Shown here one piece after another: positions 19,350-26,504 of a DNA stretch of 36,436 nucleotides. This DNA is from an uncultured Mailhella sp. Lineage in GTDB: Bacteria > Desulfobacterota > Desulfovibrionia > Desulfovibrionales > Desulfovibrionaceae. The notes under the pieces were generated by a model. The model was given only the letters and a program-made list of their open reading frames with translations. It ran no database searches and was not told the origin of the DNA. Position numbers and translations under genes: made by a program. Position 1 is the first letter of the stretch; every line of letters starts with the position of its first letter. The DNA lies in NCBI GenBank assembly GCA_944323575.1, contig CALUTB010000015.1, positions 1 through 36,436 on the forward strand, given 5' to 3'.

Positions 19350-19691
19350 TCATTCTTCCGACGGGACGGCCTCCCCGTCACGGATCGCCTGACAATTTCT
19401 GCAGCACACGCATTCGGGGGCAGCCAGTATGCGGGAAAGCGGAATGGGTTCGCCGCAATCCTCGCAGCAACGCTCGAACCCAGCCCCTTCCGTGGACAAA
19501 CGGCGCAGCAGCGTCAGACGCCTGGCGCTTCGATCCGCCAAGGCTCCGGCAAAGCGGACAGCTTCCATGTGCATGGCGTCATCAAGCACATCCGGCATGG
19601 ATGCGCCCTGAAAAAGTTCCTTCAGGCTGCGCAGCCTTTCCCGTTCCTCTTCCATTTCGGCATTCAGCCTCTCCAGTGCGGCAGCTTCCAT
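19350..19691 (-). CDS. DksA/TraR family zinc finger protein (short)
   Basis: The protein has 113 aa; E. coli DksA has 151. An N-terminal helical hairpin carries D34-x-x-D37-x-A39, the acidic tip motif by which DksA acts in the RNA polymerase secondary channel. The C-terminal zinc finger is C76-x2-C79-x17-C97-x2-C100, with extra Cys at 75, 94 and 96. It is probably a transcription regulator linked to the stringent response. The ATG at 19691 is set by GGAGG about 7 nt upstream; longer frames to 19910 lack this. The leader has an inverted repeat (8-bp arms at 19750-19757 and 19771-19778). The gene stands alone between the ABC importer and the phosphate operon. Confidence 0.85.
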   Translation of the reverse strand: MEAAALERLNAEMEEERERLRSLKELFQGASMPDVLDDAMHMEAVRFAGALADRSARRLTLLRRLSTEGAGFERCCEDCGEPIPLSRILAAPECVCCRNCQAIRDGEAVPSEE

Positions 19692-19911
19692 GTGCACCTC
19701 CGGGATGACATTTCGGGGGCCTTTTCTTCTCTCTCTTGCAGACTGCCGGGAAACCGGATGCCCCTCAAAGCCGGTTTCTTCCGTTCGGAACGACACTAGC
19801 AGACCGCCGGATAAAAAACGATGATACAAAAAAGGAGCGGAAACATTATCACCCCGACAAGGCTGATGATGAACCGACTCCCTGAAACATATTTCCCCCA
19901 TGCAGGCCATG

Positions 19912-21561
19912 TCAGCGACTTCTTCTGAGTGCGTTCATGATCGCAAGGGTTCCCGTAGTAAGCAGCACGCAGATGACGGCCATCGCCATGCCCGTGGATA
20001 CGCTTCCCTGCTCGAACTCCCGCACAATGAATGTGGAAATGGAAAGAACTCCGGGCGGAGCCATCATGGACGGCGCCACCAGCTCTCGGAAGGAGATGAT
20101 GAAGGTCATGGCCCAGCCTGCGGCAATGCCTCGGAACACCAGCGGCACCAGAACACGGCGGAATATCTGCCAGGGCGAGGCTCCGAAAACCCTGGCCGCA
20201 GCCACGAGACTTTCGCTCACGCCCGCAAGGGAGGAGCCCACATACTGCACGGTGAACGGCAGAAACAGGGCGACGAAGGCCAAGACCAGCATGCCGGAAC
20301 TGTTGTAGAGAGGAACGACATCGTAGATGAGATTCCAGAACAGCATGAGGCCTATGACCATGACGATGCCGGGCAGCATTTCCGGCAGCAGGCTCACGCC
20401 TTCAAGCACGCGTCCCATGCCGTTTCTGCTTCTGTTCACGACAAAGGCGACAACGGTGCCGATCACGGCCGATATCGTGGCCGCGGCAAAGGCCGTTCCG
20501 GCACTGACCAGTATGGCCTGAACCGCCTTGGGGTTGTCCGTGAAGAGCTCCACATAGTGGGCAAAGGTAAGGTTGTCCAGCGCAAGACCATAGCCGCGCA
20601 GTTTGATGAGCGACGTGCTGATGACGGAAAAGAACGGAACGCCGATGGAAAGAATCAGCACCAGCCACACACCGCACCATGCACAGGTTCTGACGGCGGG
20701 CCGCAGAGGCGCGCAGCTCATCTTCACGCCCTTTCCTCCGACAAGACGGTAGGAGTGGCGGCGGGAAATGGCGCTCTGGGCAAGCCACATGACAAGGCAT
20801 ATCAGGGTAAGCGCCGTGGAAAGCGTGGCGGCCCGTCCGAAATCGACAGGCGCCGTGGTGCTGTAGCGGTGGATGTCGGTGGTGAACACGAAAAAGCCGA
20901 TGCGCTGTCCGAGCGTGGCGGGCGTACCGTATTCCGAAAGCGTCTTTACAAAGACAAGCAGTGCGCCTACGGCATAGTTGCCCAGAAGCAGCGGAACAAA
21001 GATGCGGCGGATACGACCGGCAAAGCCTGCACCGAACACGGCCCCGGCATCCTCCAGCCCCTGTCCTATGCAGAGCATGGCGTTGCGGAGCATGAGCAGC
21101 ATGAAGGGAAAGACGTGCAGGCCCATGACGAGCGCCAGTCCCCAGAAGGAAAAGAATCCCTCGCTCCAGCGCCCGAGCCAGGGAAACATCTGCTGGCAGA
21201 GTCCGTTGCGCTGCATGAACAGTATCCAGCCCATGGAACTGATGTAGGGCGGCGTCATGAAGGGGATCATGAACGCAAGTTCAAGCCAGCGGCAGCGGGA
21301 CATTTCCGTACGGGCCAGAAGCCAGGCCAGCGGAGCCGCAATGACGGTAGCCACCGCCACGACCGCCGTGCCGAGCTGCAGGGAATTGCCTATGGTGCGC
21401 AAATTCTCCGGCTGCGCCAGCGTCTGCCAGATGCGTGAATGCGCTGAGCCGTCTCCGCTTCCCGCGGTCTCCGCCAGTACCATGATCAGCGGACAGAGCA
21501 CAAGAACCGCGAGAAGCAGAAAAAGCGGCAGGGAAAGAAGAAAAAACGACGTTTTTCTCAT
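19912..21561 (-). CDS. ABC transporter permease, FbpB-type fused dimer
   Basis: The protein has 549 aa and about 12 membrane segments in two homologous halves. Each half carries an EAA-type loop: EDAGAVFGAGFAGRIRRIF in the first and VAAARVFGASPWQIFRRVL in the second. Such fused permeases are typical of Fe(III) importers (FbpB/SfuB) and related systems. It is the third gene of a binding protein-permease-ATPase set, 6 nt after the binding protein stop. AGGAAG near the end of that gene may serve as its ribosome binding site. Downstream there is no clear terminator before dksA-like. Confidence 0.88.
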   Translation of the reverse strand: MRKTSFFLLSLPLFLLLAVLVLCPLIMVLAETAGSGDGSAHSRIWQTLAQPENLRTIGNSLQLGTAVVAVATVIAAPLAWLLARTEMSRCRWLELAFMIPFMTPPYISSMGWILFMQRNGLCQQMFPWLGRWSEGFFSFWGLALVMGLHVFPFMLLMLRNAMLCIGQGLEDAGAVFGAGFAGRIRRIFVPLLLGNYAVGALLVFVKTLSEYGTPATLGQRIGFFVFTTDIHRYSTTAPVDFGRAATLSTALTLICLVMWLAQSAISRRHSYRLVGGKGVKMSCAPLRPAVRTCAWCGVWLVLILSIGVPFFSVISTSLIKLRGYGLALDNLTFAHYVELFTDNPKAVQAILVSAGTAFAAATISAVIGTVVAFVVNRSRNGMGRVLEGVSLLPEMLPGIVMVIGLMLFWNLIYDVVPLYNSSGMLVLAFVALFLPFTVQYVGSSLAGVSESLVAAARVFGASPWQIFRRVLVPLVFRGIAAGWAMTFIISFRELVAPSMMAPPGVLSISTFIVREFEQGSVSTGMAMAVICVLLTTGTLAIMNALRRSR

Positions 21562-21567
21562 GAGGAA

Positions 21568-22557
21568 TTACTTCCTGAGCATCTTGACCATTCTGGTTGC
21601 GATGTCGGTGGAGTGTTCCATCATCCAGTCCCAGTTCACCTCAAGCTGACGGATGTCGGAAAGAGCGGTGCGGTTGGTGTTCTTCACGTCCGCACGACCG
21701 GGAAGAAGGTAAGCGTCGCACACCATTTTCTGCGCTTCGTCGCTCAAAAGATAGTCCATGTAGGCCTTGGCGTTTTCCATATTGCGGCTGCTCTTCAAAA
21801 TCATGGCAGGGCGCGGATTCACCACCGTACCGGACTTGGGATAATAAATGGCCAGAGGTTCGCCCTTGGCGGCAGAAGAAAACGCGTTGTAGTCCACGCC
21901 CGCGATGAGTACGGCCTTCTCGCCCGTAATCACCGCCTCCAGCGCGGCCTTGTTGGCTCCGGGGATGGTCATGCCCTGAGCGGCAAGATCCTCCCAGACC
22001 TTCCAGCCCTTGTCCTCACCGAAGGCATACATGAAACCGGAAAGAAAATCCTTGCAGGAGCCGGACTTCACAGGATCGGGCAGCGCCAGCATATCCTTGA
22101 ACTCCGGGCGGGCCAGTTCGCCCCAGTCCGCGGAAAGTTCGGGCACGAGACGGGTGTTGTACAAAACGCCAACGGCCGAGGCGCTGGTGCCGAAGAGCAT
22201 GTTGTCCTCATCCTTCCAGCCGCTGACCATGCGGTCGGAAAGCGCAGGCGCATAGCTGGCAAGAAGCCCCTTCTCTTTCATGGCAAGACCGTCCGGCCAC
22301 GAAGCCATGATGACCACGTCCGCCACGGGGTTGGCCCGCTCGGCCTCCAGTCTGGCCATGATCTCGCCCGTCGTTCCCTGGAACATCTCGACCTTAACGC
22401 CCGTCTTCTTCGTAAAGCCTTCCGCCAGCTTGTCGGCCATCTTCGCCGGCGACGGGCAGTACACCACCACCTTGCCGGAAAGTTCTGCCGCCTGAACCAG
22501 GCCGGGAACAAGAATCGTTGCCGCCGCAAGCAGGGAAACAATGCCCTTCATCATCAT
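21568..22557 (-). CDS. Periplasmic substrate-binding protein, Fe(III)-type ABC importer
   Basis: The protein has 329 aa with a Sec signal peptide (cleavage probably after VQA, near residue 23). The mature part has the fold of FbpA-like binding proteins, with a VVYCPSP start, a GEIMARLEAER segment and YNTRLVPE. Relatives bind ferric iron, but also 2-aminoethylphosphonate or thiamine; the paired Tyr ligands of FbpA are not certain here (IYYPKSG near 240), so the substrate is unsettled. Three ATGs in a row (22557, 22554, 22551) follow AAGGAGT, and any could serve. The first overlaps the ATPase stop by 4 nt (translational coupling). Confidence 0.85.
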   Translation of the reverse strand: MMMKGIVSLLAAATILVPGLVQAAELSGKVVVYCPSPAKMADKLAEGFTKKTGVKVEMFQGTTGEIMARLEAERANPVADVVIMASWPDGLAMKEKGLLASYAPALSDRMVSGWKDEDNMLFGTSASAVGVLYNTRLVPELSADWGELARPEFKDMLALPDPVKSGSCKDFLSGFMYAFGEDKGWKVWEDLAAQGMTIPGANKAALEAVITGEKAVLIAGVDYNAFSSAAKGEPLAIYYPKSGTVVNPRPAMILKSSRNMENAKAYMDYLLSDEAQKMVCDAYLLPGRADVKNTNRTALSDIRQLEVNWDWMMEHSTDIATRMVKMLRK

Positions 22558-23519
22558 ACTGACTCCTTGAATTGAATGATCTGATCCGTATCCACGAAAA
22601 CATTCAGCCTCTCGTCCGGATCGTGCCGCGAGGGGGTATACAGCACCCAGCTTCCGGCATCACCGCTGACGGTCACGGCGTAGTCCCTGCCGAGAAAGCG
22701 GGAGGACATCACCCGCACGGGGACCGAAGTACGCCCCCTTCCAGGATCAAGAAACAAGTGTTCCGGGCGAACCATGCGCGTTTTTCCCATCCAGTTGGCC
22801 TGCCCCACGAAGCCCGCCACCACGGGACTGGCCGGATGACGGTACACCTGCTCGGGACTGTCCTTCTGGAGCACCCGGCCGCCGGACATGATGACCATGT
22901 CGTCGGAAAGACTCATGGCTTCTTCCTGATCGTGGGTCACGAACACCGACGTGATGCCGCGCGTGGAAACAAGTTCGCGCAGTTCCATACGCATCTCTTC
23001 CCGCAGACCGGCGTCCAGAGCGCTGAAGGGTTCGTCAAAAAGAATGCAGCGGGGAGAGACGGCCAGCGCCCGGGCCAGCGCCACGCGCTGCTGCTGTCCG
23101 CCGGAAAGCTCGTGAGGCCAGCGTCGATCGAAACCGTCCAGACGGACGGCATGAAGCGCGGTCATCACCTTTTCGGCCAACTCCTCCGTATGTCCCGAGG
23201 AACGCAGTCCGAACGCCACGTTCTCAAAGACCGTCAGATGCGGCCAGAGGGCAAAATCCTGAAACACGAAGCCGAGGCCTCTTTTCTCCGGCGGAACGCT
23301 CACCCCGCGACGATCGGAAAAAACGCATTCATCGTCGAAGTACACTTCTCCGCCGTCCGGCCTCTCCAGGCCCGCCACGATCCGAAGCAGCGTGGTCTTG
23401 CCGCAGCCGGAAGGGCCGAGCAGCGTAGTGAAGCGCCCGGATCCCAGCTCCAAGTCAATGTTCTGCAGGACCGGAACGCTGCCGAAACTCTTCCTTATCC
23501 CTTTCAGGCAAATGTTCAT
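22554..23519 (-). CDS. ABC transporter ATPase, FbpC/PotA type
   Basis: The protein has 321 aa. Walker A is GPSGCGKTT (35-43), the signature is LSGGQQQR, Walker B is CILFDEP, and the switch His is in VTHD. The C-terminal about 90 aa look like a TOBE-type regulatory domain. It powers the importer encoded by the next two genes. AAGGAG before the ATG at 23519 supports the start. It is first in its operon. A short GC-rich dyad (23533-23547) lies between the predicted promoter and the start. Confidence 0.92.
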   Translation of the reverse strand: MNICLKGIRKSFGSVPVLQNIDLELGSGRFTTLLGPSGCGKTTLLRIVAGLERPDGGEVYFDDECVFSDRRGVSVPPEKRGLGFVFQDFALWPHLTVFENVAFGLRSSGHTEELAEKVMTALHAVRLDGFDRRWPHELSGGQQQRVALARALAVSPRCILFDEPFSALDAGLREEMRMELRELVSTRGITSVFVTHDQEEAMSLSDDMVIMSGGRVLQKDSPEQVYRHPASPVVAGFVGQANWMGKTRMVRPEHLFLDPGRGRTSVPVRVMSSRFLGRDYAVTVSGDAGSWVLYTPSRHDPDERLNVFVDTDQIIQFKESV

Positions 23520-23532
23520 GCCGTCTCCTTGT

Positions 23533-23569
23533 GCGGGACCGTCCCGCTCGAAAAATCACGGGAATCCTA
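23533..23569 (-). promoter_or_regulatory. Candidate promoter and dyad operator of the ABC importer operon
   Basis: An extended -10 (TGC-TAGGAT, hexamer at 23569-23564) has only a weak -35. Downstream lies GCGGGAC-C-GTCCCGC (23533-23547), a dyad with 7-bp arms and a single central base, ending 13 nt before the ATPase ATG. The near-zero spacer favours a protein-binding site over an RNA hairpin. It does not resemble a Fur box. Confidence 0.3.
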
Positions 23570-23648
23570 GCACGCGGTTGCGGAAAAAATATCTCGCCAC
23601 CATGAACATTCCATGAAGATATGATTGCAGCCTCCGTCATTCTCCCTG

Positions 23649-23674
23649 CGGCGTTTTTCTGCAGAGAAACGCCG
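23649..23674. repeat. 26-nt near-perfect palindrome in divergent intergenic region
   Basis: CGGCGTTT and AAACGCCG flank a CTGCAG core; only one pair in the 26 nt (T-G) is off. It lies between the divergent ABC importer and SNF transporter genes, about 130 nt from the first and 100 nt from the second, so it could be a shared operator or a cruciform or hairpin. Confidence 0.4.
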
Positions 23675-23716
23675 TTACCGCTCTCCCCCGAAATGAAAGA
23701 AAAAAACATTTCCGGC

Positions 23717-23743
23717 TTGTCATTTTTCCGGCCTTCTTATATT
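23717..23743 (+). promoter_or_regulatory. Candidate promoter of the SNF transporter
   Basis: TTGTCA (23717-23722) and TATATT (23738-23743) with a short 15-nt spacer. The -10 is good and the spacing is suboptimal. Confidence 0.3.
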
Positions 23744-23777
23744 CTGTTGCGAACACTTTTTCTTTCAGGAGTCATGT

Positions 23778-25178
23778 ATGTCCCAGCAGGCCTCATCCGA
23801 TCCAGGCAAAGGCAGTTCCCGCGGTCTTTTTTCCGGGCACATAGGTTTCATTCTTGCCGTGGCCGGCTCTGCCGTAGGTCTTGGCAACATCTGGCGCTTC
23901 CCCTATCTTGCCGCCAAGTACGGAGGAGGCATCTTCCTGCTGGTGTACATCATTCTCATGCTCACTTTCGGCTATGCACTTATCGTGGCTGAAACCAGCC
24001 TCGGCAGAAAGACCAGACTCAGTCCCGTGGGTGCCTACAGATCCTTCGGACAGATGAAGCGCAATCCCTTCCTCATCTTCGGCGGCTGGATCAATGCCCT
24101 CGCTCCCATGCTGATTCTGCCCTACTACTGTCTCATCGGCGGCTGGATCATCAAATTCCTGTTTGAATACGTCATCGGCCAGGTGGATACTGTGGCCGCG
24201 GACGGCTATTTCGGCGGATTCATTTCCTCCACATGGGAACCGGTGTTCTGGCATCTCCTCTTCCTCGGCTGCACGCTCGCCATCATTCTCAAAGGCGTTG
24301 AACGCGGCATCGAACGCGCCTCCCGCATCATGATGCCTCTTCTGCTCATTCTTGCCGTCATTGTGGCTGTCTACTCCATGACCCGTCCCGGCGCCGGCGC
24401 CGGCATCTACTACTATCTGGTCCCGGACTTCTCCAAGTTCTCCATCATGACGGTGGTCGCAGCCTGCGGTCAGCTCTTCTTTTCCCTGTCCATAGGCATG
24501 GGCATCCTCATCACCTACGGCTCCTACATGAAGAAGGAAGTCAACGTCGAACAGGCCACCTACAGCATAGGCCTCATGGACACCCTGGTCGCCATGCTGG
24601 CCGGCTTCATGATCATTCCGGCCGTATTCGCCTTCTCCGGCGGTACCGCCGAGGCCCTGAATGCAGGCCCCTCGCTCATGTTCATCACCATTCCCAAAAT
24701 CTTTGAGAGCATGGGCTTCGGCGGCGTCATCGGCGCGGCATTCTTCCTCATGGTCTTCTTCGCAGCCCTCACTTCCAGTATCTCCATCATGGAAACCTGC
24801 GTTTCCACCCTTACCGACGAGCTGCACTGGTCCCGCAGAAAGAGCGCCATTTTCATGACCTTCGAAGCCATCGCTCTCGGCGTGCCCTGTTCCCTCGGTT
24901 TCGGCGTATGGGACTTCATCTCCATTGCCGGTCTCAGCATCCTCGACATGATGGATTTTCTGGCAAGTCTCATCCTCTGCCCCCTGGCCGCCATGCTGAC
25001 CTGCCTGCTCATCGGCCGCGTCGTAGGCATCGACAATCTCATCTCCGAAATCAAGATCTCCTCGGCCTTCCATGGAGAAAAGATCTTCCGCATCTGTATC
25101 TCCTGGCTGGCTCCGATTCTGCTGCTCGTCGTACTGCTCTCCTCCGTGGGCGGAGCTCTCGGCATCATCAAGATATGA
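23778..25178 (+). CDS. Na+-dependent symporter of the SNF (neurotransmitter:sodium symporter) family
   Basis: The protein has 466 aa and about 11-12 membrane segments (LeuT-like). The first helix has the family signature: AVAGSAVGLGNIWRFPYL near residues 28-45. Bacterial relatives (LeuT, TnaT, MhsT) import amino acids with Na+; the substrate here cannot be read from sequence. CAGGAGT lies 5-10 nt before the ATG at 23778. It is a single-gene unit flanked by the ABC operon and ended by two hairpin terminators. Confidence 0.93.
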   Translation: MSQQASSDPGKGSSRGLFSGHIGFILAVAGSAVGLGNIWRFPYLAAKYGGGIFLLVYIILMLTFGYALIVAETSLGRKTRLSPVGAYRSFGQMKRNPFLIFGGWINALAPMLILPYYCLIGGWIIKFLFEYVIGQVDTVAADGYFGGFISSTWEPVFWHLLFLGCTLAIILKGVERGIERASRIMMPLLLILAVIVAVYSMTRPGAGAGIYYYLVPDFSKFSIMTVVAACGQLFFSLSIGMGILITYGSYMKKEVNVEQATYSIGLMDTLVAMLAGFMIIPAVFAFSGGTAEALNAGPSLMFITIPKIFESMGFGGVIGAAFFLMVFFAALTSSISIMETCVSTLTDELHWSRRKSAIFMTFEAIALGVPCSLGFGVWDFISIAGLSILDMMDFLASLILCPLAAMLTCLLIGRVVGIDNLISEIKISSAFHGEKIFRICISWLAPILLLVVLLSSVGGALGIIKI

Positions 25179-25219
25179 CCTTCCCGTCCCTGCATAATGA
25201 CTGCGGGGACGGAAAGGTC
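25177..25219 (+). terminator. First hairpin after the SNF transporter
   Basis: CCGTCCCTGCA with TGCGGGGACGG forms an 11-bp stem with one wobble, starting right after the stop codon. There is no strong T-run, so it may aid the following terminator. Confidence 0.4.
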
Positions 25220-25240
25220 CGCATGACGCACAATCTCTTC

Positions 25241-25282
25241 ATATAAAAAGGCGCCTCCAAGCATGGGGGCGCCTTTTTATAT
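25241..25282. terminator. Bidirectional terminator between SNF transporter and carbon-nitrogen hydrolase
   Basis: A stem of about 18 bp (25241-25258 with 25265-25282, one wobble) with a 6-nt loop. The outer arm is ATATAAAAA / TTTTTATAT, giving a T-run on both strands. It lies between convergent genes. Confidence 0.93.
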
Positions 25283-25298
25283 GGTCATGAACCGGTTC

Positions 25299-26081
25299 TC
25301 AATAAAGTGACGGCACTCTGTCTTCAAAAACAGGTATGGCTTTTCTCATGCGCCGAACCGCATCGATGTTCATGTCCGCGCATACGAGACTCTCCTCTCC
25401 GCCGCCCTGCGCCACGATCGTTCCATCGGGAGCAATCATCATGGACTGCCCCGCAAAAATCTCCTGACCGGAGCTTCCACACCGGTTGCAGGCCGCAACG
25501 TACATCTGATTCTCCACCGCCCGTGCACGCAGCAGTATCTCCCAGTGCGTCCTGCGGGACAGCGGCCATTCGGCGCTGACGAACAGGGCCTCCGCCCCTT
25601 CCACGGCCAGCCGCCGGACAAACTCGCAGAAACGTATGTCGTAACAGATCGCCAGAGCGCAGCGCATCCCCTCAAGCTCGAACAGACATATGTCGTTTCC
25701 CCGATCCAGATATCTCTCCTCATCCATCAGACGGAACAGATGAATCTTGTCGTAGAAAGCCGTCAGCATCCCCTTTTTGTCGATGACCTGCGCACGATTT
25801 CTGATGCGACCGTTCACTTCTGCCAGCACGGATCCCCCCGCAAAGGCCACATGATGCCGTATCGCCAGTTCACCGAGAAATTCGGCGTCCGCCTCGCCAT
25901 CGGGGGATGCCAGTTCCGAAGCGCGGTCCAGAGCATACCCCGTGGACCACAGTTCCGGCAGAATGATCACGTCCGGAGGGCAGTCGGACCGAACCGCCCT
26001 TTCCGTCAGATCCGTCACCGCAGCCCTGTTGGCCTTTCTGTCTCCCGTAATGACATTCATCTGTATGGCACATACTCTCAT
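25299..26081 (-). CDS. Carbon-nitrogen hydrolase (nitrilase superfamily, omega-amidase-like)
   Basis: The protein has 260 aa and no signal peptide. The catalytic triad is Glu43 (LPELWSTGY), Lys112 (YDKIHLF) and Cys146 (AICYDIRF). ELWSTGY and KIHLF resemble the YafV/Nit2 omega-amidase group, which hydrolyses alpha-ketoglutaramate or alpha-ketosuccinamate; the exact substrate is an inference. AAGGAG lies 8 nt before the ATG at 26081. The promoter region has a dyad (see 26142-26170). It is a single gene converging with the SNF transporter. Confidence 0.9.
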   Translation of the reverse strand: MRVCAIQMNVITGDRKANRAAVTDLTERAVRSDCPPDVIILPELWSTGYALDRASELASPDGEADAEFLGELAIRHHVAFAGGSVLAEVNGRIRNRAQVIDKKGMLTAFYDKIHLFRLMDEERYLDRGNDICLFELEGMRCALAICYDIRFCEFVRRLAVEGAEALFVSAEWPLSRRTHWEILLRARAVENQMYVAACNRCGSSGQEIFAGQSMMIAPDGTIVAQGGGEESLVCADMNIDAVRRMRKAIPVFEDRVPSLY

Positions 26082-26141
26082 GGCGTCTTCTCCTTTCTTC
26101 GTAAGGGAGCGTTCCGCCGCCCCGGAGAAACGAAAACAAAA

Positions 26142-26170
26142 AGAATCGAATATGTTATTCGTACTGTCAA
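26142..26170 (-). promoter_or_regulatory. Candidate promoter of the carbon-nitrogen hydrolase with embedded dyad
   Basis: On the minus strand TTGACA (26170-26165), 17 nt, then GATTCT (26147-26142). CGAATA-TGT-TATTCG (26147-26161), with perfect 6-bp arms, fills the spacer, the position of a repressor operator. Confidence 0.4.
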
Positions 26171-26412
26171 AAGACGCTCCGGACCAAAAATGACTTTTCT
26201 GTGCAGACTGAAATTTTTTCTTCAGTTGACGAGAAATACATTGAAACCGGCATCAATTATGTTTTATATCATCACCAGCTTATTTTTGACAACATAATAT
26301 TATTCCTTAAAAAATATAAATTATGTATAAATATGAAATAATTTTATATTTATGTTCATGCGTCATTTTTTTTAAAAAAGATGCATACAAATGTAAAAAA
26401 ATAATAATATTA

Positions 26413-26440
26413 TTCACAAATATAAAAATTACACTATACG
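26413..26440 (+). promoter_or_regulatory. Candidate promoter of the CNNM-like gene
   Basis: TTCACA (26413-26418), a 16-nt spacer and TATACG (26435-26440). Transcription near 26447 would give a leader of about 58 nt. The first 14-nt direct repeat overlaps the -35 box and the second begins at the predicted start site. Confidence 0.35.
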
Positions 26441-26460
26441 AATATGTCACAAATATAAAA
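26414..26460 (+). repeat. Pair of 14-nt direct repeats
   Basis: TCACAAATATAAAA occurs at 26414-26427 and again at 26447-26460. The spacing of 33 nt is about three helical turns, so both copies lie on the same DNA face. Confidence 0.55.
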
Positions 26461-26466
26461 TATTGT

Positions 26467-26484
26467 CATGGCTTTTATGCCATG
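26467..26484 (+). promoter_or_regulatory. Leader hairpin before the CNNM-like gene
   Basis: CATGGC and GCCATG form a 6-bp stem around TTTTAT, followed by TTTTA, 20 nt before the first start codon. It is weak as a terminator and may affect translation. Confidence 0.25.
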
Positions 26485-26504
26485 TTTTATCGGTATGTTG
26501 ACAC

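Larger units (their letters stand above)
26082..26504. other. AT-rich divergent intergenic region
   Basis: These 423 nt have no supported gene. From about 26200 the sequence becomes extremely A/T-rich, unlike the rest of the window. It holds the hydrolase promoter with a dyad (26142-26170), a candidate plus promoter (26413-26440), two 14-nt direct repeats, and a small hairpin (26467-26484) before the CNNM gene. Confidence 0.7.

Noticed and set aside
23520..23777. Fur box upstream of the Fe(III)-type ABC operon
   Set aside because: No stretch resembled the GATAAT-type Fur consensus; only unrelated dyads were found.
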